Origin: CAMYOC01 sp963704875
GTDB lineage: Bacteria; Pseudomonadota; Gammaproteobacteria; Steroidobacterales; XN24
Assembly: GCA_963704875.1 (NCBI GenBank)
Contig: CAVPIA010000005.1
Location: 1 to 64,000, forward strand
Direction of reading: 5' to 3'
DNA: 64,000 bases
Shown here: positions 54,451 to 63,110 of the stretch, piece after piece
How positions within the stretch are numbered: position 1 is the stretch's first letter
Layout: each line of letters begins with the position of its first letter
The notes under the pieces: generated by a model
The model's input: only the letters and a program-made list of their open reading frames with translations
What the model was told of the DNA's origin: nothing
Databases searched by the model: none
Position numbers and translations under genes: made by a program

Positions 54451-56493
54451 ATGATCGGCCGCACCTCCACAAAACGGGCAATCAGTCTGCTCACCAATGC
54501 ATTGGAAGAGTGGGATGAACGCATCGAGGCGCTTTCCGCCCAGCTCCAGGACAAGAAGAAACTGGTTGCAGCACTGAGTGAACGGCCTGAAGACGGTGCC
54601 GACTGGACTCAGATTGAGGCTGTCGCCGAGCTCGGCGAAGAGCTGGAAGCGCGCCAGCTCGCGATCACGGGGCTGGAAGAAAACCTCGCCAGGGACCGCG
54701 CGGAGCTGGCCGAGCTGCAGGAAGAGCTTAAGCTGCGGGCTGAAGAAGTGCTGTCGCAGCGCGACACGCTGACCGAGCAGGAAGCCGAGCTGGAGCGTAT
54801 TGGCCAGGAGCTGGAAGAAGCCCGCGACAAGGCCAGCGACAGTGATCAGCAATCCCGGGAACTGGCCGCCAAGCTGCAGGAACGCAACGCAGAAGCGGCT
54901 GCGCTGGGCCAGCAGCTTGATCATGCCTGCGCCAGGCTAAGAGAGCAGGGCGAGAGCCTGAGCCGGCGCTCAGAGGAATTGGAGCAGGCACAAGCGCAGA
55001 TTGAGGCGGCAAAGAGCGACATCGAGGAGCTCGAGCGGAAACTTGAGGCCAGCGATGCGGCCATCAATGCGCTGCAGCGAGAAGCGCGTGAGCGCGAAGA
55101 GCAGATTCATGCCCAGGAGCAGGATCTGAACCAGTGGCAGGAGCGCATGGCGCACGCGGAGCGAGAGCTTGGCGACAAGCAGGATGCGCTGGGCGCTATG
55201 CATGTCGAGCTGGAGGAAAAGAGCGCGCAGATAGCCGGGCTCGAAGCAAAGGTTTCAGAGCTGGAGGACCGTGATCGGGTGGCGTCGCTGGAAGAGCGGC
55301 GGGCGGCTGCAAAGCTCGAGGAAGATCTGCAAGCAGGTCGCGAGCGAATCGAAGAATTGCAGGCGATACTCGAGTCAGAGCGGGGTCAGGCGGCCGAGCT
55401 GGAGTCGAACCTGGCGCAGCGGGCGGCGGAGATCGACCGTCTGACTGAAGAATTCGATACCGCTGGCGCTCGTGTGCAGGCGCTGGAAGCTCAGGTCGAT
55501 ACCCTTATCGAGGAACAGGCCGAAGCCAACGAACAGTTGGCGGAGCTCGAGAGATTGCGCGGCGAACTTGATCGTCAGGAGCGAAATAACGAGGCGCTCA
55601 AACGCGGTCTTGATACCTTGAGAGTGATCAGATCTGCTGCCGATGAGCGCGCCGAGGAGCATAAGCAAAAAGCGCTCGAACTCGAGGCCGAGCTGGCCGA
55701 GGCGCGGGATAACAGCGTCGCCGAGAGGCTGGCCGAAAAGGAATCCAATATCGTGCGCCTGCAAAACCAGTTGCAGGAGCAGACGCGCTCGACACGCAGC
55801 TTGCAGGAGAAGCTGGATCGCAGCGTGTCTGAAGAACAGGCAACGCGCAAGCGGCTCGCGGATGCGGAGGGCGCACGCGAGCGTCTTGAAACCACACTGC
55901 GCGAGAAAGATGATCAGATCGGCACACTGGAAACCAATGTTGCTGCCCAGCTTGAGCTCATCGACTCGCTGCAGAACGACACCAGGACCGTCTCCACGCT
56001 GAAGCACGACCTTGAGGCACGCGAACGCGAGATGATGGGTTATGAAGAGGAGCGGAGCTCCAAGGAAACGTTGATCGAGAGCCTGCAAAAAGACGTCGAA
56101 GATTTGTCCCGGATCCGCGCCCATCTGCGTGAACGTGATGCTGAAGTCGGTCGTTTGCGGACCACTGTGGAGTCGAACCTGAAGCTGATCGACTCGCTGC
56201 AAAAGCAGCTTGCGGAAGCGGGTCCCGGCGCTGCCGCGCAGGCGAGCCAGCCGGCCGCGTCAAACAGCGAGGCGGTGGGCAAACTGGCTGACAAACTCAA
56301 AGAGCGTGAGAAAGCGGTCGCGATACTCTCCAATGCAGTGCGCAAGCGCGATATCGAGGTCGCCACGCTGACCAATGAGCTCGGACGGCTGAAGAGTCAG
56401 TACATCGAGCTGGAACAGCAGTATGTTGCCTCCAGCCCCACAGCCACTGTGCGTGTATTGACTGATCAGGAGCTTGGTCGCTCTCTCGACTAA
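54451..56493 (+). CDS. Large cytoplasmic coiled-coil protein
   Basis: 680 residues from ATG 54451, which has GAGG 7 nt upstream. From about residue 10 to 640 it is almost continuous heptad-patterned coiled coil, rich in Glu, Gln, Leu, Ala and Arg, with no signal peptide or membrane helix. A roughly 90-residue sub-repeat is visible near the end (NVAAQLELIDSLQND, then VESNLKLIDSLQKQ). The last 30 residues are non-coiled (ATVRVLTDQELGRSLD). It could be a filament, scaffold or cell-organisation protein; SMC-type ATPase motifs are absent. High identity to myosin-like proteins would be compositional only. Confidence 0.85.
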   Translation: MIGRTSTKRAISLLTNALEEWDERIEALSAQLQDKKKLVAALSERPEDGADWTQIEAVAELGEELEARQLAITGLEENLARDRAELAELQEELKLRAEEVLSQRDTLTEQEAELERIGQELEEARDKASDSDQQSRELAAKLQERNAEAAALGQQLDHACARLREQGESLSRRSEELEQAQAQIEAAKSDIEELERKLEASDAAINALQREAREREEQIHAQEQDLNQWQERMAHAERELGDKQDALGAMHVELEEKSAQIAGLEAKVSELEDRDRVASLEERRAAAKLEEDLQAGRERIEELQAILESERGQAAELESNLAQRAAEIDRLTEEFDTAGARVQALEAQVDTLIEEQAEANEQLAELERLRGELDRQERNNEALKRGLDTLRVIRSAADERAEEHKQKALELEAELAEARDNSVAERLAEKESNIVRLQNQLQEQTRSTRSLQEKLDRSVSEEQATRKRLADAEGARERLETTLREKDDQIGTLETNVAAQLELIDSLQNDTRTVSTLKHDLEAREREMMGYEEERSSKETLIESLQKDVEDLSRIRAHLRERDAEVGRLRTTVESNLKLIDSLQKQLAEAGPGAAAQASQPAASNSEAVGKLADKLKEREKAVAILSNAVRKRDIEVATLTNELGRLKSQYIELEQQYVASSPTATVRVLTDQELGRSLD

Positions 56494-56676
56494 TTGAGAA
56501 TTGCCTGGGGCCAAGTGGCTCATTGCCAAATGGCTGATCTGTGGTCCCGGCAGACCAGGCCGTCGCAGTCACTCAGCCAGTACTGGCAGGCGCGACCCGG
56601 CATCGGGCGGCTCCGGCTTGCGCGGCCTGAAGTACACTGGTTGACCAATTCCCGCCCGGCAACCGGTCACCGGCAG

Positions 56677-56703
56677 TTGCCAACATGGCGCCCGCTGTAT
56701 AAT
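56677..56703 (+). promoter_or_regulatory. Predicted sigma-70 promoter of the PA2779-like gene
   Basis: TTGCCA (56677-56682) and a perfect TATAAT (56698-56703) are separated by 15 nt, shorter than the ideal 17. It lies 31 bp before the ATG at 56735 and would drive both the PA2779- and PA2778-type genes. Confidence 0.55.
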
Positions 56704-56734
56704 GCTCTTGACTCCACCATTGAGGGACCGCGCA

Positions 56735-57118
56735 ATGTCGATCCGTGTTGTTCGCTTTTGGGCCATCACATTGATGGTCAGCATTTTCAATCTGTCTATG
56801 GGTCATGTCGCAAGTGCCGCGGTCATTGGGACCACAGATGCGATGAACTCGGCGGCCAGGGCGGAGCATCTGTCGTCGGTTGAGGCGGTTCTGGCGCGCG
56901 CGGATGTGCAGGCCGTGCTCGAGGCCCATGGTGTGACCACCGATGACGCCATGGTCAGGGTCGCTGCGCTCAGTGACGACGAACTGGTGGCCTTGCAGCA
57001 GGAGTTTGACCAGATGCCGGCGGGTGGCATCAGCCTGTTGGCGGTGCTGGGTGTCACGTTCGTGGTACTGCTGGTGCTCGAGCTGACGGGTGTGATCAAT
57101 ATCTTCACCAACTTCTGA
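56735..57118 (+). CDS. PA2779 family protein
   Basis: 127 residues from ATG 56735 with GAGGGA 8 nt upstream. A signal peptide (about 1-28, ending ASAA) is followed by a helical region (AEHLSSVEAVLARADVQAVL, HGVTTDDAMVRVAALSDDE). A single C-terminal helix follows (LLAVLGVTFVVLLVLELTGV). This matches the PA2779 family, whose members sit next to PA2778-type cysteine peptidases, as here (71-bp gap). The role is unknown; a membrane partner or substrate of the peptidase is plausible. Confidence 0.9.
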   Translation: MSIRVVRFWAITLMVSIFNLSMGHVASAAVIGTTDAMNSAARAEHLSSVEAVLARADVQAVLEAHGVTTDDAMVRVAALSDDELVALQQEFDQMPAGGISLLAVLGVTFVVLLVLELTGVINIFTNF

Positions 57119-57189
57119 TCCCGTTCGCGTTTGCGGCGGATTGTGCGCGGCGGCTCGATGAGCCGTCGTTTCCGTTTCGGGGCATCGTT

Positions 57190-58185
57190 GTGACAGTCAC
57201 GCACGCCTGTTTGCTGGCGCTGCTGGGCCTGACGGCAGGATGTACCGGCCCGACGCTGCTCCAGCAGAGCTGGCCTGCGAGCACGCCCGGCAGCGTCGAG
57301 CTGAGCAGTACCCCGTTTTATCCACAGCAGGATTATCAGTGTGGCCCGGCCGCGCTGGCCACCGTGCTGTCCGCGTCAATGCAGGTTCATGGTCGATCGG
57401 TCACCCCCGGACCGTTGGTAGCTGAAGTCTATGTGCCCGATCGCAAGGGGAGCCTGCAGCCGGAGATTGTCGCGGCGGCGCGCAAGCGTGGCCTGGTGGT
57501 CTATCCGATACGGCCCACACTTGGCGATCTGGTGGCCCAGCTGGTGGCCGGTCAGCCGGTGCTGGTGCTACAGAATCTCGGATTGAAATCGCTGCCGGTC
57601 TGGCACTACGCGGTGGTTGTCGGTGCGGATGCCAGCGCTGAAGAGCTGATTTTGCGGTCGGGTACCGTGCGGCGCCGGGTCGAACAGTCCGATGATTTCA
57701 TGCGTCGCTGGTCGCTGGCGGATCGATGGGGCATCGTCACTTTGCAGCCCGGAATCCTGCCTGCCGACCCGGACTGGCCGGTCTATCTGCGCGCGGTTGC
57801 TGATCTGGAAGCAAGTGGCGCATCACAAGCCGCCGGTCGCGCTTACGAAGCGGCGCTGGCGCACGACCCGGGTCTGGTGGCTGCGCGGTTCGGACTGGCG
57901 AATGCTCGTTATGCACAGGGGCAGCTTGAGCAGGCCTCCGCCTTGTATCTGTCGCTGCTTGGTGATCCCGCATTTGCAGTGCCCGCGCTGAACAACCTCG
58001 CCAATATCTACATAGACCAGGCTTGCCTGGGCGATGCCGAATTGGCGCTGGATAGGGCGCAGTCGCTGGCCGGAGACGGCAGCGGCCTGCGCTCTGCGCT
58101 GGCCAGCACCCGGGAGCGCTTGCTGGCTGCGATCGCAGCGGCAGGCTCGGCCAGACCCGGTCTTTGCGTCGAGCAAGGTCTCTGA
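57190..58185 (+). CDS. PA2778 family cysteine peptidase (C39-like) lipoprotein with TPRs
   Basis: 331 residues, GTG start. Lipobox LTAGC gives a lipidated Cys at about residue 18. The peptidase C39-like domain (about 35-185) has QQDYQCGPAALA with the catalytic Cys and WHYAVVVG with the catalytic His, followed by an Asp-bearing strand. TPRs fill about 195-320. The pairing with the PA2779-type gene is the usual one. It probably cleaves a periplasmic or membrane peptide, by analogy with bacteriocin-leader peptidases; no substrate is known. Confidence 0.92.
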   Translation: MTVTHACLLALLGLTAGCTGPTLLQQSWPASTPGSVELSSTPFYPQQDYQCGPAALATVLSASMQVHGRSVTPGPLVAEVYVPDRKGSLQPEIVAAARKRGLVVYPIRPTLGDLVAQLVAGQPVLVLQNLGLKSLPVWHYAVVVGADASAEELILRSGTVRRRVEQSDDFMRRWSLADRWGIVTLQPGILPADPDWPVYLRAVADLEASGASQAAGRAYEAALAHDPGLVAARFGLANARYAQGQLEQASALYLSLLGDPAFAVPALNNLANIYIDQACLGDAELALDRAQSLAGDGSGLRSALASTRERLLAAIAAAGSARPGLCVEQGL

Positions 58186-58296
58186 GCTTCCGAAGAAAGC
58201 CGCGGGCGTGCATAGCATGCTGATTCAACCCTGCGGGGAATTGCTCCTTGGCGCCGGGCTTGGCATGCTTATCCACTGGCTAACAGGGAGACTGGA

Positions 58297-58839
58297 GTGA
58301 ATCATAGTCTGGTACTGAACAGGCTTGTTGCCATGGCCGCGCTTGTCGCGCTGCTGACTGCCTGCGACCCAGGGCATGAAGAGCACGGCGACTATACCGA
58401 CAAGGTGCAGGCGGTGAACGCGGCCGAGATCGCTGGCTGGTACGCGGACGAGCGGGAATTCCGCATCCTTGATGTACGGACAAAAAGCGAATTCGAGCAT
58501 GATGGCCACGCGCCTGGTGCCGAGCTTGTGCCCTGGTCGTACAACGACAAGATGGATGGCGTGAATGAGACGTTCATACAGACTGTGCCGGAGCGTTTCG
58601 GCGCTGACGAAACGATTGTCATTCTCTGTTCCCTGGGCATGCGCGCCAGTCAGGCCGCCGACGAATTGCAGCGTACCGCAGGATTCACCCGGATCTATGT
58701 TTTCGAAGGCGGTTACGAAGGCCACGACATGGCCGGGTTCCCGTCCGGACCCGGGTGGCGCGCCAGTGAATTGCCAATGGATGGTGTCGACCAGCCCAGG
58801 GAAGACTTACTCGGGGAAGACCCGGCCGCTGAAGAGTAG
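58297..58839 (+). CDS. Rhodanese-domain lipoprotein
   Basis: 180 residues from GTG 58297 with GGGAG upstream. Lipobox LLTAC (Cys23) anchors it outside the cytoplasm. The rhodanese domain (about 35-150) has ILDVRTKSEFEHDGHAPGA and the active-site loop CSLGMRA with the persulphide Cys. The C-terminus is acidic. It should carry or transfer sulphane sulphur in the periplasm, or act as a binding module. It converges with the nnrS gene. Confidence 0.92.
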   Translation: MNHSLVLNRLVAMAALVALLTACDPGHEEHGDYTDKVQAVNAAEIAGWYADEREFRILDVRTKSEFEHDGHAPGAELVPWSYNDKMDGVNETFIQTVPERFGADETIVILCSLGMRASQAADELQRTAGFTRIYVFEGGYEGHDMAGFPSGPGWRASELPMDGVDQPREDLLGEDPAAEE

Positions 58840-58936
58840 CGCCCTCGGATGCGGCAAAAGATCGGTGGCAACGGCAGTGCCGTCTGTCTGATCTGACCCC
58901 GACGTCCGCTTCTCCAATGCCCGGGCTGAACCTTGT

Positions 58937-60130
58937 TCAGCCGTCTTTTCCGTCGATCCTCGGTGTGGCGCAGATCCAGATAAAGTAGCCGGCCCACGGG
59001 CTCAGCGTGATCAACCACAGCCAGCTGCTGACGCTGATCAGGGTGTTGGCGATGTCCGGTGTCAGCCCGGGCCACTCCGCCGCGATGCGGACCAGCGCCA
59101 CGCCTTGCAGCATCAGCAGCGCCCGCCATTGCCAGCGTTGCATAAACAGCTTGCGTCCCGAGTGTCCGAGCGCAACGCGGGTCACCATCGCCATGGCCAT
59201 CGTGCTAAAGAAACCGATTGTTAGCGCATGGACCGGAGCGCGTCCGAACAGGAAATTGCCATCGATCAGGTACCACAGCGACTGCGCCGCGGCGATCAGG
59301 GTCGCGATCGGGAACCAGGCGAAGGCAACAAATAGCGCGCGCAGCAAGGCATTGCCGTGGCTACGGCCCGGCTGCCAGCGCAGCCAAAGATAGCCAGCGA
59401 TGGCTGCCAGAGGCAGGTCTGCGAGCCACAGCCATTCGAAGCAATGCAAGGCGCCCAGACCAAAGTGCGCCCAGCAGCCGGCGACAAGCAGCCACAACAA
59501 GACCGTCGGCCGGGCCATCTCGTAGTTCCCGCCCAGGGCGGCATGGGTGAAGAACGGGATCATCCGGTGACTGACCGACAGAAAAACAGGCGCCAGGAAC
59601 AGCCACAGACTGGCGGTGACGCCGACATACACCCAGGTCCACTCGCCGCCGGCACGCCAGAAGGCATAAGCCAGCAGGGCACCCAGACCAAGCAACAGCG
59701 CGGGCAGCACAACCAGCGTATGCACGACGGTCTTTTGCGCGTCCCAGAAAACCCGGGCCAAAGCCAGCCAGCCGACCAGCCAGCCGGCACCGGCCAGGCC
59801 CAGCGCCCAGGGCACCAGCGGCGGCGCCATGCCGAGTCCGATCAACAGACCAAGGACGCCGCCGGCCATACCCAGGAAGGCGCTCAGATACCACGAGCGT
59901 TTGATCGCGGGCTGATCCAGCCAGCGCGGAAAAACCGTGATCAAAAAGCCAAAAACAAAAAACGCCAGTACGCCATGGCTGATCAGAAACGCGTGATCCA
60001 GACCGGACAGCGGCGCCGCCAGCAGGCTGGCGCGAGCGGCCATCCAAACGACCATGGAAATGATCATCATCGAAAGACCGCCAATAAAAAACAGGCGGTG
60101 AGGGGCTGCACTCAGGATCGGCCATCGCAT
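58937..60130 (-). CDS. nnrS: NnrS family protein
   Basis: 397 residues with about 12 membrane helices. Conserved features include FFIGGLSMM near the start, HGVLAFFVFGFLITVFPRWL, SHRMIPFFT and VHALTIGFFSTMAMAMVTRVALGHSGR, split across helices; the His residues there are those proposed to bind heme and copper in NnrS. The family is associated with nitric-oxide stress and denitrification in other bacteria. No denitrification gene is in the window. Confidence 0.93.
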   Translation of the reverse strand: MRWPILSAAPHRLFFIGGLSMMIISMVVWMAARASLLAAPLSGLDHAFLISHGVLAFFVFGFLITVFPRWLDQPAIKRSWYLSAFLGMAGGVLGLLIGLGMAPPLVPWALGLAGAGWLVGWLALARVFWDAQKTVVHTLVVLPALLLGLGALLAYAFWRAGGEWTWVYVGVTASLWLFLAPVFLSVSHRMIPFFTHAALGGNYEMARPTVLLWLLVAGCWAHFGLGALHCFEWLWLADLPLAAIAGYLWLRWQPGRSHGNALLRALFVAFAWFPIATLIAAAQSLWYLIDGNFLFGRAPVHALTIGFFSTMAMAMVTRVALGHSGRKLFMQRWQWRALLMLQGVALVRIAAEWPGLTPDIANTLISVSSWLWLITLSPWAGYFIWICATPRIDGKDG

Positions 60131-60181
60131 CCGTGCATTGTATGGCGATCCTTGTTCCGACGCGCGGTCGACGAATCAGCG

Positions 60182-61435
60182 CTATGGCAGGCCTGACCTG
60201 GTCTGGTCGCGGCGGGCGGCGTGGTGCTTGACCCGTTCATAAACGCCGCGCCCGGATCCATGCCGGGTCATGACCAGATGCCACAGGTACAGTTCCTCGG
60301 CCTGAAACGCGGCTTTGCAGGACAACAGGTAATAGTTCCACATTCGCCGGAAACGCCGGTCAAAGCGATGCTCGGTTTCCAGCGCACGGATCCGGTCCCA
60401 GTTGGCGTTGAAATTGTCATACCACGCCTGCAGCGTTGGCTCGTAGTAGTGACCGTAGTTCTCCCAGTCCTGAATTACGAACAGATCCTGGGTAGCACGG
60501 ATCAACTGATTCATCGCCGGCACCATGGAATTGCGGAAAATATACTTTTCCACCCAGGGATCGACCACCGCGGTCACGTCGCGGTTACCGATGGTGTGCA
60601 ACAGAAACAATCCGTCCGGCTTCAGCATCTGGTGCGCTACCTGCATCAGTCGCGGATAGTTCTTGTGACCCACGTGCTCGATCATGCCTACGATCACGAT
60701 CTTGTCGAAGGGGGCCATGCCCGAGCGCGGCAGGTCGCGATAGTCCATCTGGTGAATATCCACCGGCAGGCCCGCGGCAAACTCGCGGGCGTAGTCGATC
60801 TGCTCGCTTGACAGACTGATGCCAGTGACTTCGCATCCACGCGTGCTGGCCGCGTATTTGGCGAGCCCGCCCCAGCCGCAGCCGATGTCCAGCACTCGCT
60901 CGCCACGCTGCAGCTCCAGCTTGTCGCAGATCATCTCCAGCTTATTAATCTCCGCCTGCTCCAGGTCCGTAGTGCGGTCAAAAAAACAGCAGGTGTATTG
61001 ATTCCACGGACCGAGAAACAGCGCGTACATGCGATGGTCCAGGTTGTAGTGTTCCTCTGCCACCGCCATCGAGCGCGGCCGGGTTTGCAGATTGAAGAAC
61101 TTCGCCTGCAGCACCTTGATCGCACGCGCAAAGCGGATCAGCGGGCTGTGCAGCCTGCCGGCCTGCAGCACCCGGTGGAACAGATCATCCAACGCGGCAC
61201 AGTCCCAGTCCCCATCGATATAGGACGCGCCGATCCCCAGAGATCCGCGCATCGCGCGCCGATAGAAGCGTGGGTTATGGACTTTAATGTCCCAGGGCCG
61301 GTCGCCATCGAGCTCGACATCGGTGCCGTGCAGCAGATTTTTCATCAGGGCTTTGCCGATCGAATTCAGCACCAGTTGATCCCTCCCCCCGGACCGGACC
61401 GGAATGCGTGCCGCCGCGACGGCAACGCGGGTCAT
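60182..61435 (-). CDS. cfa: Cyclopropane-fatty-acyl-phospholipid synthase family methyltransferase
   Basis: 417 residues from ATG 61435 (a GTG at 61444 is an alternative). The N-terminal domain has VHNPRFYRRAMRGSLGIGASYIDGDWD and a YNLDHRMYALFLGP block (spans shown by their ends: VHNPRFY and DGDWD). The AdoMet site is VLDIGCGWGGLA, followed by GISLSSEQIDYARE, IVIVGMIEHVGHKNY with the conserved Glu/His, and the C-terminal YYLLSCKAAFQ block with the active-site Cys region. All are characteristic of CFA synthase, which methylenates double bonds of membrane phospholipids using AdoMet. Confidence 0.93.
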   Translation of the reverse strand: MTRVAVAAARIPVRSGGRDQLVLNSIGKALMKNLLHGTDVELDGDRPWDIKVHNPRFYRRAMRGSLGIGASYIDGDWDCAALDDLFHRVLQAGRLHSPLIRFARAIKVLQAKFFNLQTRPRSMAVAEEHYNLDHRMYALFLGPWNQYTCCFFDRTTDLEQAEINKLEMICDKLELQRGERVLDIGCGWGGLAKYAASTRGCEVTGISLSSEQIDYAREFAAGLPVDIHQMDYRDLPRSGMAPFDKIVIVGMIEHVGHKNYPRLMQVAHQMLKPDGLFLLHTIGNRDVTAVVDPWVEKYIFRNSMVPAMNQLIRATQDLFVIQDWENYGHYYEPTLQAWYDNFNANWDRIRALETEHRFDRRFRRMWNYYLLSCKAAFQAEELYLWHLVMTRHGSGRGVYERVKHHAARRDQTRSGLP

Positions 61436-61562
61436 AGAGAGCACCGTTATAGACGAGGCGCATCAGGGGCGGCAATCGTGCAGCGCAAGATCGGGCGCGT
61501 GATTGGTAGCGCGTTTGGTGGCGTGATCGGCGGCGCAGGAATGCGGGTGGTCGGCGTCTGCC

Positions 61563-62873
61563 TTACTGGCGATCCGGATCCCGGGTCAGCGGTACTACGC
61601 GGTTCCGCCCGGCCAGTTTGGCTTCGTAGAGTCGGACATCCGCCTCGCCTACCAGCGCGCGGCGATTCATGCCGCGGCGGATCCCAGCGACCCCGGCACT
61701 CATGGTGACCACCGCGCCCGGCGCCATCATGCTCCAGTCCAGCGAAGCCACTGAGATACGCAGGTTTTCGCACAGATCACGCGCGGTGGCGACGCTGGTC
61801 CCCGGGAAACACAGCAAAAACTCCTCGCCGCCATAGCGGGAGACGACATCGGTATCGCGGCAACGTTCGGCCAGCACGCCCGAGATCAGACGCAGGACCT
61901 GGTCTCCGGTATCGTGCGAGAAGTCGTCGTTGATGCGCTTGAAATGATCAAGATCCACCAGCGCGATGCTGAATCCTCGCTGATAGCGATTAAATTCCTC
62001 TATCCGCTCATCGAGGTAGTCGTCGACATAGCGTCGGTTGAGCAAACCCGTCAACGGGTCATGCGTCGCCAGCCGCTGCAACTCGATACTCTTCTCGCTG
62101 AGTTTTCGCGTGCGTTCCGAGACCAGCGCTTCAAGCTGGAATCTCAGGCGGGCGAATTGAGCCAGGGCGAACATGCCCATGCTCATGACCCCGATCATCA
62201 GGATCACCGGCGCCAGCTCCAGCCGGTTCATGATCACCGCAACCAGGATGCCGCCAAGGCCCGCGGCGGCTTCGATGATGAACGCAAACAGACTGACGTC
62301 CCTGGGCACGCTCAGATCCCGGATCGATGCCATGAGCCGCATGCCGATGTCGTTGAATGCCTGCATCATGAAGAGCAGCAAGACCAGCGAGATCATGCTC
62401 GGCCATTCGATATAAGTTAGCGGCACCGCGCCGCCAAGTTTTACGTAGGCGCTACCGCAGACCAGGACCATCAGCGCCATCAGACCGGCGTTGTGCAGGG
62501 CCGCGGTGAGCACCGACGAGAACGGCACACCACGCGCCAGCCGCGCCAGCGGAAATAACAGCGACGCCAGACCCGCGATCAAGGCCGCGTCCACCGGTCC
62601 CAGAACAAGGATGCTCGCTACCTGGGCCACACGATCGAACGACACATAGCCGACCTGCGGGTGTTCGTAGCCCATGGAAATGGTGAACAGGCCGTAGGCC
62701 AGAAAGAACATGCAAAGCCAGATGCCTGGCAGAGGTGCGTCAGCGCCGCGTTCAATCACCGCCCATGTCAACGTCGCTGCGCCCAGCAAGAACAGCAACA
62801 GTGAATAAGCAAAGTCGCGTCGCACGAAAGACGAAGGGTCGATTTTTTCCAGGCTGATCCGCTGGGTGGTCAC
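61563..62873 (-). CDS. Membrane-bound diguanylate cyclase with intact GGEEF and I-site
   Basis: 436 residues from a GTG. Residues about 20-240 contain about six to seven helices forming an uncharacterised membrane sensor. A short coiled linker (about 240-265) leads to the GGDEF domain, starting ATHDPLTGLLNRRY. The active site is RYGGEEF. RDTD, exactly five residues before GGEEF, is a complete product-inhibition I-site. It should make cyclic di-GMP. A c-di-GMP riboswitch elsewhere in the window (10270-10384) is a possible, though not specific, downstream target. Confidence 0.94.
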   Translation of the reverse strand: MTTQRISLEKIDPSSFVRRDFAYSLLLFLLGAATLTWAVIERGADAPLPGIWLCMFFLAYGLFTISMGYEHPQVGYVSFDRVAQVASILVLGPVDAALIAGLASLLFPLARLARGVPFSSVLTAALHNAGLMALMVLVCGSAYVKLGGAVPLTYIEWPSMISLVLLLFMMQAFNDIGMRLMASIRDLSVPRDVSLFAFIIEAAAGLGGILVAVIMNRLELAPVILMIGVMSMGMFALAQFARLRFQLEALVSERTRKLSEKSIELQRLATHDPLTGLLNRRYVDDYLDERIEEFNRYQRGFSIALVDLDHFKRINDDFSHDTGDQVLRLISGVLAERCRDTDVVSRYGGEEFLLCFPGTSVATARDLCENLRISVASLDWSMMAPGAVVTMSAGVAGIRRGMNRRALVGEADVRLYEAKLAGRNRVVPLTRDPDRQ

Positions 62874-63110
62874 GTGGGTCCGGCCGTCCGTCAGTCTACG
62901 GGTGCGTCAGTATACGACATCGGGTCAATCTAATTCCCCGACCCGGGCCTTTCTTTTCGCTCATTCGGGCGTCGTTAAGTCAAATGGATTGACCGACCAG
63001 ACGCATCGACCAAATGGTTCGACTGCGGCCTGATGCCGCGCGCCTGGTCGTCGCCGCAATTCATCAGGTTTGTTCACGCCCGGCCGGAATTGGGTAGGAT
63101 TGCGGCATCT

